Source: Paenibacillaceae bacterium (lineage in GTDB: Bacteria > Bacillota > Bacilli > Paenibacillales > Paenibacillaceae). Taken from it: a stretch of 64,000 nucleotides of DNA. The stretch covers positions 124,001 through 188,000 of the forward strand of contig REGQ01000006.1 of NCBI GenBank assembly GCA_004134985.1. Direction: 5' to 3'. Below the pieces are notes generated by a model, which was not told the DNA's origin, did not search any database, and worked only from the letters and a program-made list of their open reading frames with translations. Numbering within the stretch: the first letter of the stretch is position 1; each line of letters opens with the position of its first letter. The translations under genes and the position numbers were made by a program. Below are positions 16,911 to 25,167 of this stretch, piece by piece.

Positions 16911-18059
16911 TTAGCCCTTGCTTTGAGCGGCTGTCCGCGTAGCCTCCCGGCGTTCATCAGACCTACTGCTTCCCCGGCCGTGGCTGCTGGGAATCCTGCA
17001 GCCGCCTTCGCTGTTGTTGCCGAGAAATCTGGTCATCACACGCTCGCGAAATGGCTTCATCTCCTCAAGAGGGAAGCGGAATGCGAGCAGCACCTTATCG
17101 ACGCCAGCCTCCTGCAAGCCTGCAATCTTCTCGCTTACCTGGTCGAAGGAGCCAACCAAGCCTGTCCGGAACCCTTCATTATTGGCAACAAAATCACTGA
17201 CAGAGACGGCATTGCTCCACATGCCTTTGGCGCCCTTGGCCCTCTCCTGAAATTGCCGGATGGCAGACAGGTCGGCATGCTCCACGATAGTTTCATATTC
17301 GCGCTGTGCCTCTGCTTCCGTTTCTCTTGCCAAAGCGAACCCGTTCACCGCAAAACGGATGGTCCGCCCCTGGGCAGCAGCAAGCTCCTTGACCTGGCTG
17401 ATTTGCTCGCGGAGCTGCGTCAGCGGAGCGCCGTTCAGAAAATACCAGTCCGACAACCGCGCGGCCATGCTTCGCGCCTCTGGCGAATTTCCGCCCTGAT
17501 AGATGGAGGGGTAGGGTTTCTGGTAAGGGAACGGACGAATTCGCCCCTCCTGAATGTCGTAGTATTTCCCCCGATAGGTGAACGTGTCGTGCGTCCACAG
17601 CCCCTTCAGCACTTCCAGATATTCTTCCGATCTGCGGTAGCGGTCCTCATGGGGAATCCAGGGAATGCCGAACATTTCCTGTTCTTCCTGGAACCATCCG
17701 CTGACCAGATTGACATGCCAGCGGCCTGAGCTGATATGATCGAGCGTAGCGCCCATCTTGGCAAGTGTAACCGGATGAATAAAGCCGGGCAGAACCGCGC
17801 TGATCAAATGAATTTTGCGCGTCACTGCTGCCAGCGCGGCTGTGATCGTCAGCGGATCGAGCTGACCGCTCGCGGCGTCGCCTCCGCCAATGCCGCCGAT
17901 GTATCGGACAGGGAACAGCATCGCATTGAACTCCATCTGCTCGGCCAGTTGTGCGAGCTGAACATTATAGGCAAGGCTGCCGTCACGATCCTGGTCGACA
18001 GCGGCACGGAGGAAGCCGCCCGCAATGTTCGCTCCCCATACTGCGAACTGGATACTCAT
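16911..18059 (-). CDS. Luciferase-family flavin monooxygenase, SfnG-like
   Basis: A 382-residue member of the bacterial luciferase-like (LLM) FMNH2-dependent monooxygenases. The pattern resembles SfnG (dimethylsulfone monooxygenase) and SsuD: VNLVSGWFQEEQEMFG near residues 115-130, DERYRRSEEYLEVLKGLWT, YPSIYQGGNSPEA and NEGFRTGLVGS. Such enzymes cleave C-S bonds of sulfones or sulfonates with reduced flavin and O2. The last ~35 residues (polar, Arg/Ser rich) look like an extra tail. ATG 18059 overlaps the stop of the preceding HpaB-like gene (ATGA). No flavin reductase gene is in the operon, so FMNH2 must come from elsewhere. Confidence 0.85.
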   Translation of the reverse strand: MSIQFAVWGANIAGGFLRAAVDQDRDGSLAYNVQLAQLAEQMEFNAMLFPVRYIGGIGGGDAASGQLDPLTITAALAAVTRKIHLISAVLPGFIHPVTLAKMGATLDHISSGRWHVNLVSGWFQEEQEMFGIPWIPHEDRYRRSEEYLEVLKGLWTHDTFTYRGKYYDIQEGRIRPFPYQKPYPSIYQGGNSPEARSMAARLSDWYFLNGAPLTQLREQISQVKELAAAQGRTIRFAVNGFALARETEAEAQREYETIVEHADLSAIRQFQERAKGAKGMWSNAVSVSDFVANNEGFRTGLVGSFDQVSEKIAGLQEAGVDKVLLAFRFPLEEMKPFRERVMTRFLGNNSEGGCRIPSSHGRGSSRSDERREATRTAAQSKG

Positions 18060-19525
18060 GGACTGGTCACCTTCTTTTCGCTTCGAATAAGCTGATAGAC
18101 CGGGTCGGTCAGCCGCTGCTTGTCATAGCTCGCGTATTGGCCGGCAAAAGCGCGTACAGGATCTCCGGCGTAGAAGATTTCATAAAGCTCGTGGCGTGAT
18201 CCGAGCGGGCTGGCAATTAAGTCCCAAGCCAGCTTGAACAGTCTTACGCGCTCCTTCGCAGGGAGTGTGGCTCCGCGGTAATATTTCTGCAGCAGCTCAC
18301 CGAGCGGGCCGTCCAATTCGTCGAGTGTTGCCGGTGTTTGCATTAAGCCGCCGGCGCCAATCTGCTGCAAGATTTGGATCGCTTGCGGGTAATACCGACT
18401 GCCCAAATTACGCGCTGTCGTCAGAGGATCAATTGCGGGAAGCCAGACACCGGTGGCATCGTCGCGCTTTGCCTGCTGCTCGGCAACGGAGGCGAGCGCT
18501 TTGATCGTTTCGAGCTGGACAAGCAGCTCTCCCAGCTTCTCCTGTACATGCAAATGCTGGGTTACGCCAATGGAGGAGGCAAGTTCATGACCGACCGCTG
18601 CGATAAACCCCAGCTTGCTGATTAGTCTGACAACCGTCTGATGCTGGCTTAAAGCGACGGCCGCCGGGTCCTGTCTTAATCGCCATATAGCCTCCGGATC
18701 GTCTTTAATAAAGACTCGCTCCCAAGGGACGAATACATCGTCAAAGATCAGTACCGCATCCATTTCGTCATAACGGGAACTGAGCGGGTCATCTTCCCGG
18801 CTATCCGAGGCAAATGACGCGCGGCATACCGTGTGCAGTCCCGGGGCATTGACCGGAACGGCAAACATCGTGGCATAGCTGTTCTCCCCGGCAGTTCGCC
18901 GATGGAAGGGATAGACGATGATTTCATCAACATAGGGAGCGGCTGTGGCAATCATCTTGGCCCCTCTCACCCAGATGCCGTCGGCCGTTTCCTTAATAAT
19001 GCGCAAATGAGCGTCCGGATCCTGCGCCTCTCCGGGTCCTTTGGAACGGTCGATCTGCGGATCATGCAAAGCCGTTGTGCTCAGCAGATCCTGATCGCGG
19101 CTTTGCTCATAGTATCGAGCGATCTTCTCGGCGAACTGTCCGGCCCCGTCTCCAAGACGATGCCTGCTAATATACCAGCCGGTCAGGAGGGACCTGGAGA
19201 ACTCGGAAAGCCGGCTCATCATGCCGTAGGTCGCATCCGACCACAACCGGAACGCCTGACTTCGTTGCAGCAGTGCATCAATCGTAGAGGGGACGAGGAA
19301 AGCGGCGTTGACAGGCTGCCCGCTGAGCGGACTTGGGAACGTAAGCGGGTGAAGAGTTGACGGGTTTGCCTGCATATCAAGCAGCGAAGCGACCGTCGAG
19401 ATGGTGCCTTGAAAAGCAGGGTGGGCGGTAACATCGATCGTTTTGCCCCCCAGCCATACGCTGCGGCCGTCCTGCAGCCGCTTAATGTATCGGTTGCCCG
19501 GTGAGTGCTCGCTCAATGTCTGCAT
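18056..19525 (-). CDS. HpaB-family flavin monooxygenase, copy 2
   Basis: An approximately 489-residue protein of the 4-hydroxyphenylacetate 3-monooxygenase (HpaB) oxygenase family, with an acyl-CoA-dehydrogenase fold and use of reduced FAD. Conserved segments are RYYEQSRDQDLLSTTALHDPQIDRS, the mid-protein IFDDVFVPWERVF, and the helical tail with AWDLIASPLGSRHELYEIFYAGDP. It is a clear paralogue of the upstream gene along its whole length. The start is uncertain: ATG 19525 directly abuts AAAGGGG, whereas TTG 19516 would have 9-nt spacing. The reading frame overlaps the upstream gene by about 40 nt. Given the sulfur-type neighbours, the substrate may not be an aromatic acid. Confidence 0.85.
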   Translation of the reverse strand: MQTLSEHSPGNRYIKRLQDGRSVWLGGKTIDVTAHPAFQGTISTVASLLDMQANPSTLHPLTFPSPLSGQPVNAAFLVPSTIDALLQRSQAFRLWSDATYGMMSRLSEFSRSLLTGWYISRHRLGDGAGQFAEKIARYYEQSRDQDLLSTTALHDPQIDRSKGPGEAQDPDAHLRIIKETADGIWVRGAKMIATAAPYVDEIIVYPFHRRTAGENSYATMFAVPVNAPGLHTVCRASFASDSREDDPLSSRYDEMDAVLIFDDVFVPWERVFIKDDPEAIWRLRQDPAAVALSQHQTVVRLISKLGFIAAVGHELASSIGVTQHLHVQEKLGELLVQLETIKALASVAEQQAKRDDATGVWLPAIDPLTTARNLGSRYYPQAIQILQQIGAGGLMQTPATLDELDGPLGELLQKYYRGATLPAKERVRLFKLAWDLIASPLGSRHELYEIFYAGDPVRAFAGQYASYDKQRLTDPVYQLIRSEKKVTSP

Positions 19526-20975
19526 CCCCTTTCGATCCGTAATGTGCCTGCCAGAAGCGATTCATTATTCCGCTCAGCTCATCCTTGTCGGCATATAAAT
19601 ATTGATTGGCATAATTGCGTACCGGATCACCGGAGTAAAACCGCTCATAGAGCTCATGCCGTGAGCCCAGGGGACTGCCGATTAAATCCCAAGCTAGCTT
19701 GAACAGCCGGACCTTATCCTGCGCTGCGATGTCTTTGCCTGCAAAATAAGTTTCCATAAACCCGCCAAGCGCGCCGTCCATCTCCTCCGGACTTGAAGGA
19801 ACCTGCATGAACCCGCCAGCTCCGATCATCTGAAGAATGTCAATGGCTCTTGGATAGTAGCGTGTACCAAGATTTCTCGCTGTCTCGATGGGGGGCATGG
19901 CAGGAATAATCGTTCCTGCCTCTGTGCGGAAGCTTTGAAATTCGGAAGTGAGGAGGAGGGCTTGAATGCTCTCCACCTGGGTAATCAACTCCCCAAGCTT
20001 CTCCTGGACATGAAGAAACCCGTTCACACCGATGGATTCAGCAAGTGCGAACCCTACCCCGGCAGTGAATTCCAGCTTGGAAAGCAGCCGGACTACAGTC
20101 TGGTGAAATGCCAGTGCATTGGCTGTCGGATTCATTCGCAATTTCCATACCCCTTCGGGGCTGCCGTTCAAGAATACTCGATCCCAGGGAACCAGCACAT
20201 CGTCAAAGAACAGCACCGCGTCCATTTCCTCATAGTTGGCGCTTAACGGGTGGCTGGTCTGATGGGAGGAAGCGAACGACTCCCGGCATTGAATATGCAG
20301 TCCGGGAAGGTTGGCAGGTACGATCAATAGATGGGCGAGAGCCTTTTCATCTTCCTGAAGTCGCATATAGGGGAAGATAACGAAGTCATGCGTGTATGGG
20401 CCGGCTGTAGCGATCATTTTGGCACCGCGCACGACAACGCCTTCATCAGTTTCCTTCACGATGCGCAGTACGGCGTCAGGATGGCTCTGCTGTCCCGGAC
20501 GGCGGGAACGGTCAATTTGCGGATCGAGCAGTGCAGTCGTCAGAAACAAATCCTGATCGCGGGCTTTCTCATAGTAACGGGTGATTTTGTCGGCAAACTG
20601 GGGGTCATAACAAGTAAACGTATCTCGGTCCGCATACCAGCCGGTGACCAAGGAACGGGCATATTCGGACAGTCGGCTCATCACCCCGTGCGTTTCCTCC
20701 GCCCAGCAGGAGAAAGCCTCTCTTCTTCTAAGTAAATCTTCCTTGTCTGACGGAACCAAAAAAGCATTATGCGCATAAAAGCCATTGGAGGTTTGAAATC
20801 CCACTGTGGATCTGATATTCGGATCATCCAGGGAATCAAACAAACGGCTGATTGTGTCGAGTGTCCCCTTAAAGGCCGGGTGGATCGTAATGTCCTTAAT
20901 ACGCTGTCCATCAAGCCATACATTTCGTCCATCTCTCAGACTGTTAATAAAGCGCTGGCCACGTGTTGTTGCCAC
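19482..20975 (-). CDS. HpaB-family flavin monooxygenase, copy 1
   Basis: A 497-residue HpaB-family oxygenase, first gene of the operon. Visible signatures are RYYEKARDQDLFLTTALLDPQIDRS, AVLFFDDVLVPWDRVFL and AWDLIGSPLGSRHELYERFYSGDP. The GTG start at 20975 follows AAAGGAGAGA. Homologues hydroxylate 4-hydroxyphenylacetate, chlorophenols or other rings with FADH2 from a separate reductase; DszC-type sulfur monooxygenases share the same fold. The two tandem copies may form a heteromer or act on successive substrates. Expression is probably set by the leader with an intrinsic terminator at 21044-21076. Confidence 0.87.
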   Translation of the reverse strand: MATTRGQRFINSLRDGRNVWLDGQRIKDITIHPAFKGTLDTISRLFDSLDDPNIRSTVGFQTSNGFYAHNAFLVPSDKEDLLRRREAFSCWAEETHGVMSRLSEYARSLVTGWYADRDTFTCYDPQFADKITRYYEKARDQDLFLTTALLDPQIDRSRRPGQQSHPDAVLRIVKETDEGVVVRGAKMIATAGPYTHDFVIFPYMRLQEDEKALAHLLIVPANLPGLHIQCRESFASSHQTSHPLSANYEEMDAVLFFDDVLVPWDRVFLNGSPEGVWKLRMNPTANALAFHQTVVRLLSKLEFTAGVGFALAESIGVNGFLHVQEKLGELITQVESIQALLLTSEFQSFRTEAGTIIPAMPPIETARNLGTRYYPRAIDILQMIGAGGFMQVPSSPEEMDGALGGFMETYFAGKDIAAQDKVRLFKLAWDLIGSPLGSRHELYERFYSGDPVRNYANQYLYADKDELSGIMNRFWQAHYGSKGDADIERALTGQPIH

Positions 20976-21043
20976 TTATATCTCTCCTTTCGGAAGCACG
21001 AGCTAAAGCACAAGTCTTCCCATTTGTTCGGCGTCTTTCACAT

Positions 21044-21076
21044 AAAAAAGACACAACAAAGGAATTTGTTGTGTCT
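21044..21076 (-). terminator. Leader terminator (attenuator) of the monooxygenase operon
   Basis: Read on the minus strand, AGACACAACAAA, a TTCC loop and TTTGTTGTGTCT form a 12-bp perfect hairpin followed by a run of T. It lies between the promoter at 21164-21191 and the GTG start at 20975. No minus-strand gene ends nearby, so it must act on the operon's own leader. Upstream in the leader a 9-bp helix (TAGAGTATG with CATGCTCTA) and CCGG-AAAG-CCGG can form. I do not recognise S-box, T-box or another named riboswitch. Confidence 0.7.
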
Positions 21077-21163
21077 CCGGCTTTCCGGTCGACCCGCAGG
21101 TGTATTGGTGGCAGATTAGAGCATGTGTGTTGGAAATGGGAATAACATACTCTATATCAAATT

Positions 21164-21191
21164 ATTATAATCGGAATACTCAAAATTACAA
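21164..21191 (-). promoter_or_regulatory. Sigma-A promoter of the monooxygenase/importer operon
   Basis: Minus-strand -35 TTGTAA (21191-21186), 16-bp spacer and perfect -10 TATAAT (21169-21164). Transcription would start near 21157, giving a leader of about 180 nt before the first gene. Confidence 0.65.
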
Positions 21192-21323
21192 CATTTTTTT
21201 TAATTTGGCTGATGATTTTCCGCTCTGGATGCGGCATGTTGAGATTTCTTGTACACCCTGTCTCAGGTTGCAGCTAAACGGTGAGCGATTGAAACGCTGT
21301 ATGGTGAGCCTGCAATTGTGGCT

Positions 21324-21341
21324 GACTCCCAACACGTATCG
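21324..21341 (+). repeat. Dispersed intergenic repeat, GACTGCCAACACGTATCG family
   Basis: GACTCCCAACACGTATCG is nearly identical to sequences at 34687 and 43991. It lies in the 21192-21494 gap, together with an imperfect inverted pair CACCCTGTCTCAGG...CTGAGATAGGGTATAC around 21255 and 21380. I see no gene in this gap. Confidence 0.55.
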
Positions 21342-21494
21342 CTCCATCTCGTCCGTCCTTTTGCCTCTTGAATAGTTTAGCTGAGATAGGGTATACAGAG
21401 ATTTCTTATATTAAGGCCAGCAAGGTTAACAAAGGGACGATAGGAGGTATAATAAAACGTATCACCGTTAATTGCAGATTTGGAGTGAACATTC

Positions 21495-22673
21495 ATGACA
21501 GCTTTCCCGCAGCGCGCTCATAAAGCCAGGCGCAATATGGAACAGACTGCCGCTTATATGCAGCAGCATCTGCATGAGAATATAACCAGGGAGCAGCTTG
21601 CAGCTATGGCCGGTTTGAATCCGGAGCATTACTCACGACTGTTCAGAAAGTATATGGGGCACAGTCCAACCGATTACTTGAACGGGTTGCGCATGGATCG
21701 GGCAAAGTATCTGCTGCGCGAGACCAGGGAGACGGTCAGAGCGGTAGCGAAGCAGGCAGGCTTCCCTGATCCCTATTATTTCAGTCGGCGATTCAGTCGG
21801 CTTGTCGGGATGTCTCCTTCACAATACCGAATGCGGCCGCATCTGCGCCTTGCTGCCCTGGAATATTACGGGCATTGCGTTGCGCTCGGCCTTCAGCCTT
21901 CTGCCGTGGCGATGTCGCCTAACAGCAAATGCTTGCCCCCTTTGGGGAGGGAAATAGCTGATGTTGCCATCTCCCCGGATACGGCGGTCCCATCGGGAGA
22001 AGCTGTGCATCCAAATCAGCCGGAGCGCTGCTATGACTTGGAACAGCTAGCTCGTTCAAGACCGGACATGATTATCACTGCGCGCAAGGAACAGGCGTCG
22101 TCCTTATCAGATATCGCTCCAACTGTCATAATTGAAATGACAGATGACCCAATCTACGAGCAGCTCCCGGCAATCGGGAAGTTGGCAAATAGAGCGTCAG
22201 CGGCAGCGCACTGGATTGCCTGCTTCGAGCGGGATGCCGCAGCCTTTCGCAGGCAGTTGGCTGTTCATGCCGCCGGGCAAACGATAGCTGTGTTGCGGAT
22301 ACGAGGTGAAATTTTGCAGATTTATGGCAATCAGATTATGGGGTATCCATTATATAATGCGCTTAGGCTTCATCCCCCGTACAAATTGTATCAACAGCTG
22401 GTGGTCAATCGTCATCATCATTCGAGTGTTATTACAGCAGACGAGCTGCCAAATTACAATGCGGACCATCTGTTTGTTGTATTGCAGCCGGACGAGCCTT
22501 CGCGGCAGGCGTTGGAGCGATTGCAAGCGATGCCCTGCTGGCAGCAATATATGGCTGTCGTTTCGGGCAATGTCCATTATGTTGATATGCGGAGGTGGCT
22601 GGCGTTTGATCCGCTGTCCATTGCCAGTCAAATGGCGGAGGCAGTGGAACTGATTGTTGCTTCAAAAGCGTAA
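21495..22673 (+). CDS. Btr-like AraC regulator with siderophore-binding domain
   Basis: A 392-residue cytoplasmic regulator. Residues ~10-115 are an AraC DNA-binding domain placed at the N-terminus (ITREQLAAMAGLNPEHYSRLFRK and VRAVAKQAGFPDPYYFSRRFSR, ending MSPSQYR). The rest (~125-390) resembles the FecB/FeuA periplasmic siderophore-binding fold but has no signal peptide. This order and fusion is that of Bacillus Btr, which senses bacillibactin and activates its uptake operon. ATG 21495 has GGAGTGA upstream. The next two genes are siderophore-binding lipoproteins with Fur boxes, the probable targets. The ligand is unknown. Confidence 0.9.
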   Translation: MTAFPQRAHKARRNMEQTAAYMQQHLHENITREQLAAMAGLNPEHYSRLFRKYMGHSPTDYLNGLRMDRAKYLLRETRETVRAVAKQAGFPDPYYFSRRFSRLVGMSPSQYRMRPHLRLAALEYYGHCVALGLQPSAVAMSPNSKCLPPLGREIADVAISPDTAVPSGEAVHPNQPERCYDLEQLARSRPDMIITARKEQASSLSDIAPTVIIEMTDDPIYEQLPAIGKLANRASAAAHWIACFERDAAAFRRQLAVHAAGQTIAVLRIRGEILQIYGNQIMGYPLYNALRLHPPYKLYQQLVVNRHHHSSVITADELPNYNADHLFVVLQPDEPSRQALERLQAMPCWQQYMAVVSGNVHYVDMRRWLAFDPLSIASQMAEAVELIVASKA

Positions 22674-22736
22674 TTGGCGTCATAAATATCCATCATCGCG
22701 ACATCTGAGTGTATGGAATAGCATGAATTGGCGAGA

Positions 22737-22768
22737 TATAATATCTAATGATATTAAAAATCATTATC
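22737..22768 (+). promoter_or_regulatory. Promoter -10 and Fur box of siderophore-binding lipoprotein 1
   Basis: The -10 TATAAT is at 22737-22742 (weak -35 TGGAAT 17 bp upstream). GATATTAAAAATCATTATC at 22750-22768 matches the 19-bp Fur consensus in 16 of 19 positions and covers the start of transcription, so iron-loaded Fur should repress it. Confidence 0.7.
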
Positions 22769-22789
22769 ATTTAATCAGGGGGTATTATA

Positions 22790-23836
22790 TTGTTTACCAA
22801 TTATCGCATCAAGTTTAATGCATCATCGAGCCTGGCTTTTTTGTTAATTATCATCCTCTTGTCGGGGTGCGGTGCTACTGCAACGCATGAGACAACAGGT
22901 TCAACGAAGTCGTCTGAAGAAACGGTTTCATCGGGAGCGTCACAATCCGCAAGTTCAGAAACGCCAGCAAGTACAGATTCCGAGACGAGGGTGTTTACCG
23001 ATGATCTGGGCAGAGAGGTGGAAATACCTGTTGCGCCGCAGCGGGTGGTTATTTCTGATTTTGCCGCAGAAATGCTCGCTGTCGGGGGGACGCCGATCGG
23101 AGCGGGGCACAATGAATTCAAAAATGTGTTTATCGCCGACAAGTTGGAGCAGACAGAAAATATTGGCGATCCCCCAAATGTGGAGAAATTGCTGGAGTTG
23201 GCTCCTGATTTGATTGTCGCTTCTACTGTTTTCCATGAAATTTATCCGGAAGTGATGGAGCAGTTGGAGAAGGTTGCTCCGATTTTGTTCATCAGCTTTG
23301 ATCAGGACCCGATCTACGACACCTTCCCCAAAATAGCGGATGTACTGGGCAGGCAGAAGGAGGCGAAACAATGGATCGCCGAATATGAACAGGAAGCCGA
23401 GCAGGCAAGGGCACAAGTCAAGGCAGCATTGGGAGCTGACACGGTATCGATCTTTCGCATTGAAAAGGGTAGGCTGCGCATCTATTTGAATCGCAACTTC
23501 GCCGGGTATATGCTGTACAGGGGCCTGCAAGTAAATCCGCCGAAGGAAGTAGCGTCAGAGATTGCCAAGCAGCCGTTTGGCTCCGCTATACAGATCTCAC
23601 TGGAGAAACTGCCTGAATATGCAACCGACCATATGTTCATTATTGTCCGCAATGAAGGAGATGACCAGGCAGAATTTGAACAAATCAAAAAATCAGCACT
23701 CTGGAAATCACTTCCTGCGGTGCAAGAAGGCAATGTGTATCAGTTGGAAACGGATAAATACTACGGCGCCGACATCATTACAATTCGCGAGACGTTGAAG
23801 GAAGCGTTGGTAATCTTGACAAGTGACAACCGGTAA
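22790..23836 (+). CDS. Iron-siderophore substrate-binding lipoprotein 1 (FecB/FeuA type)
   Basis: A 348-residue secreted lipoprotein. The signal peptide ends in the lipobox LLSGC, then a Ser/Thr/Glu linker. The mature domain begins VFTDDLGREVEIPVAPQRVV, the typical opening of class III binding proteins for siderophores, and continues with VEKLLELAPDLIVAS. The start is TTG 22790, preceded by AGGGGG at 8-nt spacing; the nearest ATG would remove part of the signal peptide. A Fur box overlaps the promoter. No permease or ATPase gene is nearby, so it must share a FeuBC-like transporter encoded elsewhere. Confidence 0.9.
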   Translation: MFTNYRIKFNASSSLAFLLIIILLSGCGATATHETTGSTKSSEETVSSGASQSASSETPASTDSETRVFTDDLGREVEIPVAPQRVVISDFAAEMLAVGGTPIGAGHNEFKNVFIADKLEQTENIGDPPNVEKLLELAPDLIVASTVFHEIYPEVMEQLEKVAPILFISFDQDPIYDTFPKIADVLGRQKEAKQWIAEYEQEAEQARAQVKAALGADTVSIFRIEKGRLRIYLNRNFAGYMLYRGLQVNPPKEVASEIAKQPFGSAIQISLEKLPEYATDHMFIIVRNEGDDQAEFEQIKKSALWKSLPAVQEGNVYQLETDKYYGADIITIRETLKEALVILTSDNR

Positions 23837-23938
23837 AACCGATTCACATTCGAGCAGCAACCATAAAGTGCTATTCTACGTCGGTTTGGAGCATGCGCAT
23901 TTTTCCTATTTGTCCATGAAATGAATGACTTAAATGCA

Positions 23939-24002
23939 TAGACAGACCTAAACGGACTGATACAATAAAGATGTATACATTGATAATGAAAATCGATATC
24001 AA
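23939..24002 (+). promoter_or_regulatory. Promoter and Fur box of siderophore-binding lipoprotein 2
   Basis: -35 TAGACA (23939-23944), 16-bp spacer, -10 TACAAT (23961-23966). GATAATGAAAATCGATATC at 23982-24000 matches the Fur consensus in 16 of 19 positions and sits just after the start site, a standard repression geometry. Confidence 0.7.
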
Positions 24003-24037
24003 TATACAAAATATTATTCATAGGGGGATTAAGCATC

Positions 24038-25087
24038 ATGCTGGCTGATCAACGGAGAAAATATTTAATAGTACTGGTGGGGGTGCTTGCATTATCACTG
24101 CTGCTTTCAGCATGCGGCAGCACAAAAAATGACGGCTCAACTGTAAATGAAACGGTGAATGAAACGCCTGCCGCTAACACGAATGAGGACGCTAAGCCAG
24201 CGGAAAACGCTGCTGACAATGAAACGCCCGCAGATAGTGGAGCCGCCGCAGAGAGAACGTTGACCGATCCGCTCGGTCACGAGGTTATTGTCCCTGCCAA
24301 CCCCCAGCGAATATTGGCTGGTTACCTGGAGGATCATCTGCTGACGCTGGGCGTCAAGCCGATAGGGCAATGGTCGGTGAAGGATTCGCCAATGAAATAT
24401 TTGCAGGGCGAGTTAGAAGGCATCCCTAATATACCGCATGATCTGCCATATGAAGTAGCGGTAGGTTTTGAGCCGGATCTTATTCTGATAGGCGATGAAA
24501 GTTTGCTCACGAATGACAAATATGAGTCTTATGCCAAGATTGCTCCGACCTATGCACTTGGCAATGAGATTAATAGCGACTGGCGGAAGGCGCTGCTTCA
24601 AATCGGTGAAGTATTGGATAAAAAAGAAGTGGCTGAGCAAGCGCTCAGTGCATATAACGAACAGGCAGAGGCTGCCAAAGCACAGCTGAAAGCCACCTCT
24701 GAAACGGCGCCTTCTGCGGCGGCAATCTGGCTGGTCGCCAAGACGTTCTGGATTGTGAGCGATGATGAGTCAAGCGGCGCTGTTTTATATGAGGATCTTG
24801 GCTTGACAGTACCGGAAATCGTAAAGCAAATTTCCCAAGGTGATGGCGGCATTTGGAAGTCCATTTCGATGGAGAAACTGGCCGAGCTTGATGCGGATCA
24901 TATTTTCCTTGTCAACAGCGATACAGCTACCGGTGCGGAAGCGCTGAACGATCCCATCTGGAAGACGATTAAAGCGGTCAAGAATGGCAATGTCCATGAA
25001 TATGGCCCGGAAAGCAGCTGGCTGTATACCGGAACGATCGCCAATAAACAAATTATCGAGGATGTACTGGAAAGCATGATTCCATAA
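24038..25087 (+). CDS. Iron-siderophore substrate-binding lipoprotein 2
   Basis: A 349-residue lipoprotein of the same class III family as its neighbour but clearly diverged. The lipobox is LLSAC; a long linker with NET/NTNED repeats follows to about residue 75; then RTLTDPLGHEVIVPANPQRIL and FEPDLILIGDE. ATG 24038 follows AGGGGGA. It has its own Fur-controlled promoter, so the two lipoproteins are separately transcribed, perhaps for different ferric siderophores feeding one permease. It ends at a strong bidirectional terminator. Confidence 0.9.
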   Translation: MLADQRRKYLIVLVGVLALSLLLSACGSTKNDGSTVNETVNETPAANTNEDAKPAENAADNETPADSGAAAERTLTDPLGHEVIVPANPQRILAGYLEDHLLTLGVKPIGQWSVKDSPMKYLQGELEGIPNIPHDLPYEVAVGFEPDLILIGDESLLTNDKYESYAKIAPTYALGNEINSDWRKALLQIGEVLDKKEVAEQALSAYNEQAEAAKAQLKATSETAPSAAAIWLVAKTFWIVSDDESSGAVLYEDLGLTVPEIVKQISQGDGGIWKSISMEKLAELDADHIFLVNSDTATGAEALNDPIWKTIKAVKNGNVHEYGPESSWLYTGTIANKQIIEDVLESMIP

Positions 25088-25112
25088 GTCGAATTGCAGA
25101 GCCACTAGGCTA

Positions 25113-25155
25113 AACAGGCCAGCCCTAGCGCAAAAACGCTAGCGGCTGGCCTGTT
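25113..25155 (+). terminator. Bidirectional terminator between convergent genes
   Basis: AACAGGCCAGCC...TAGCG, a CAAAAA loop, then CGCTA...GGCTGGCCTGTT form a long hairpin. It lies between the plus-strand lipoprotein and the minus-strand chemoreceptor and can serve both. Confidence 0.75.
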
Positions 25156-25167
25156 TGTTAGTGAAAA

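Noticed and set aside
20976-21191. S-box (SAM) or T-box riboswitch for the sulfur operon
   Set aside because: The conserved motifs of both classes are absent from the leader; only a terminator and two simple helices are visible.
21100-21375. 91-residue plus-strand frame in the gap before the Btr-like gene
   Set aside because: It overlaps the minus-strand promoter and the dispersed repeat, and has no ribosome binding site or recognisable protein pattern.
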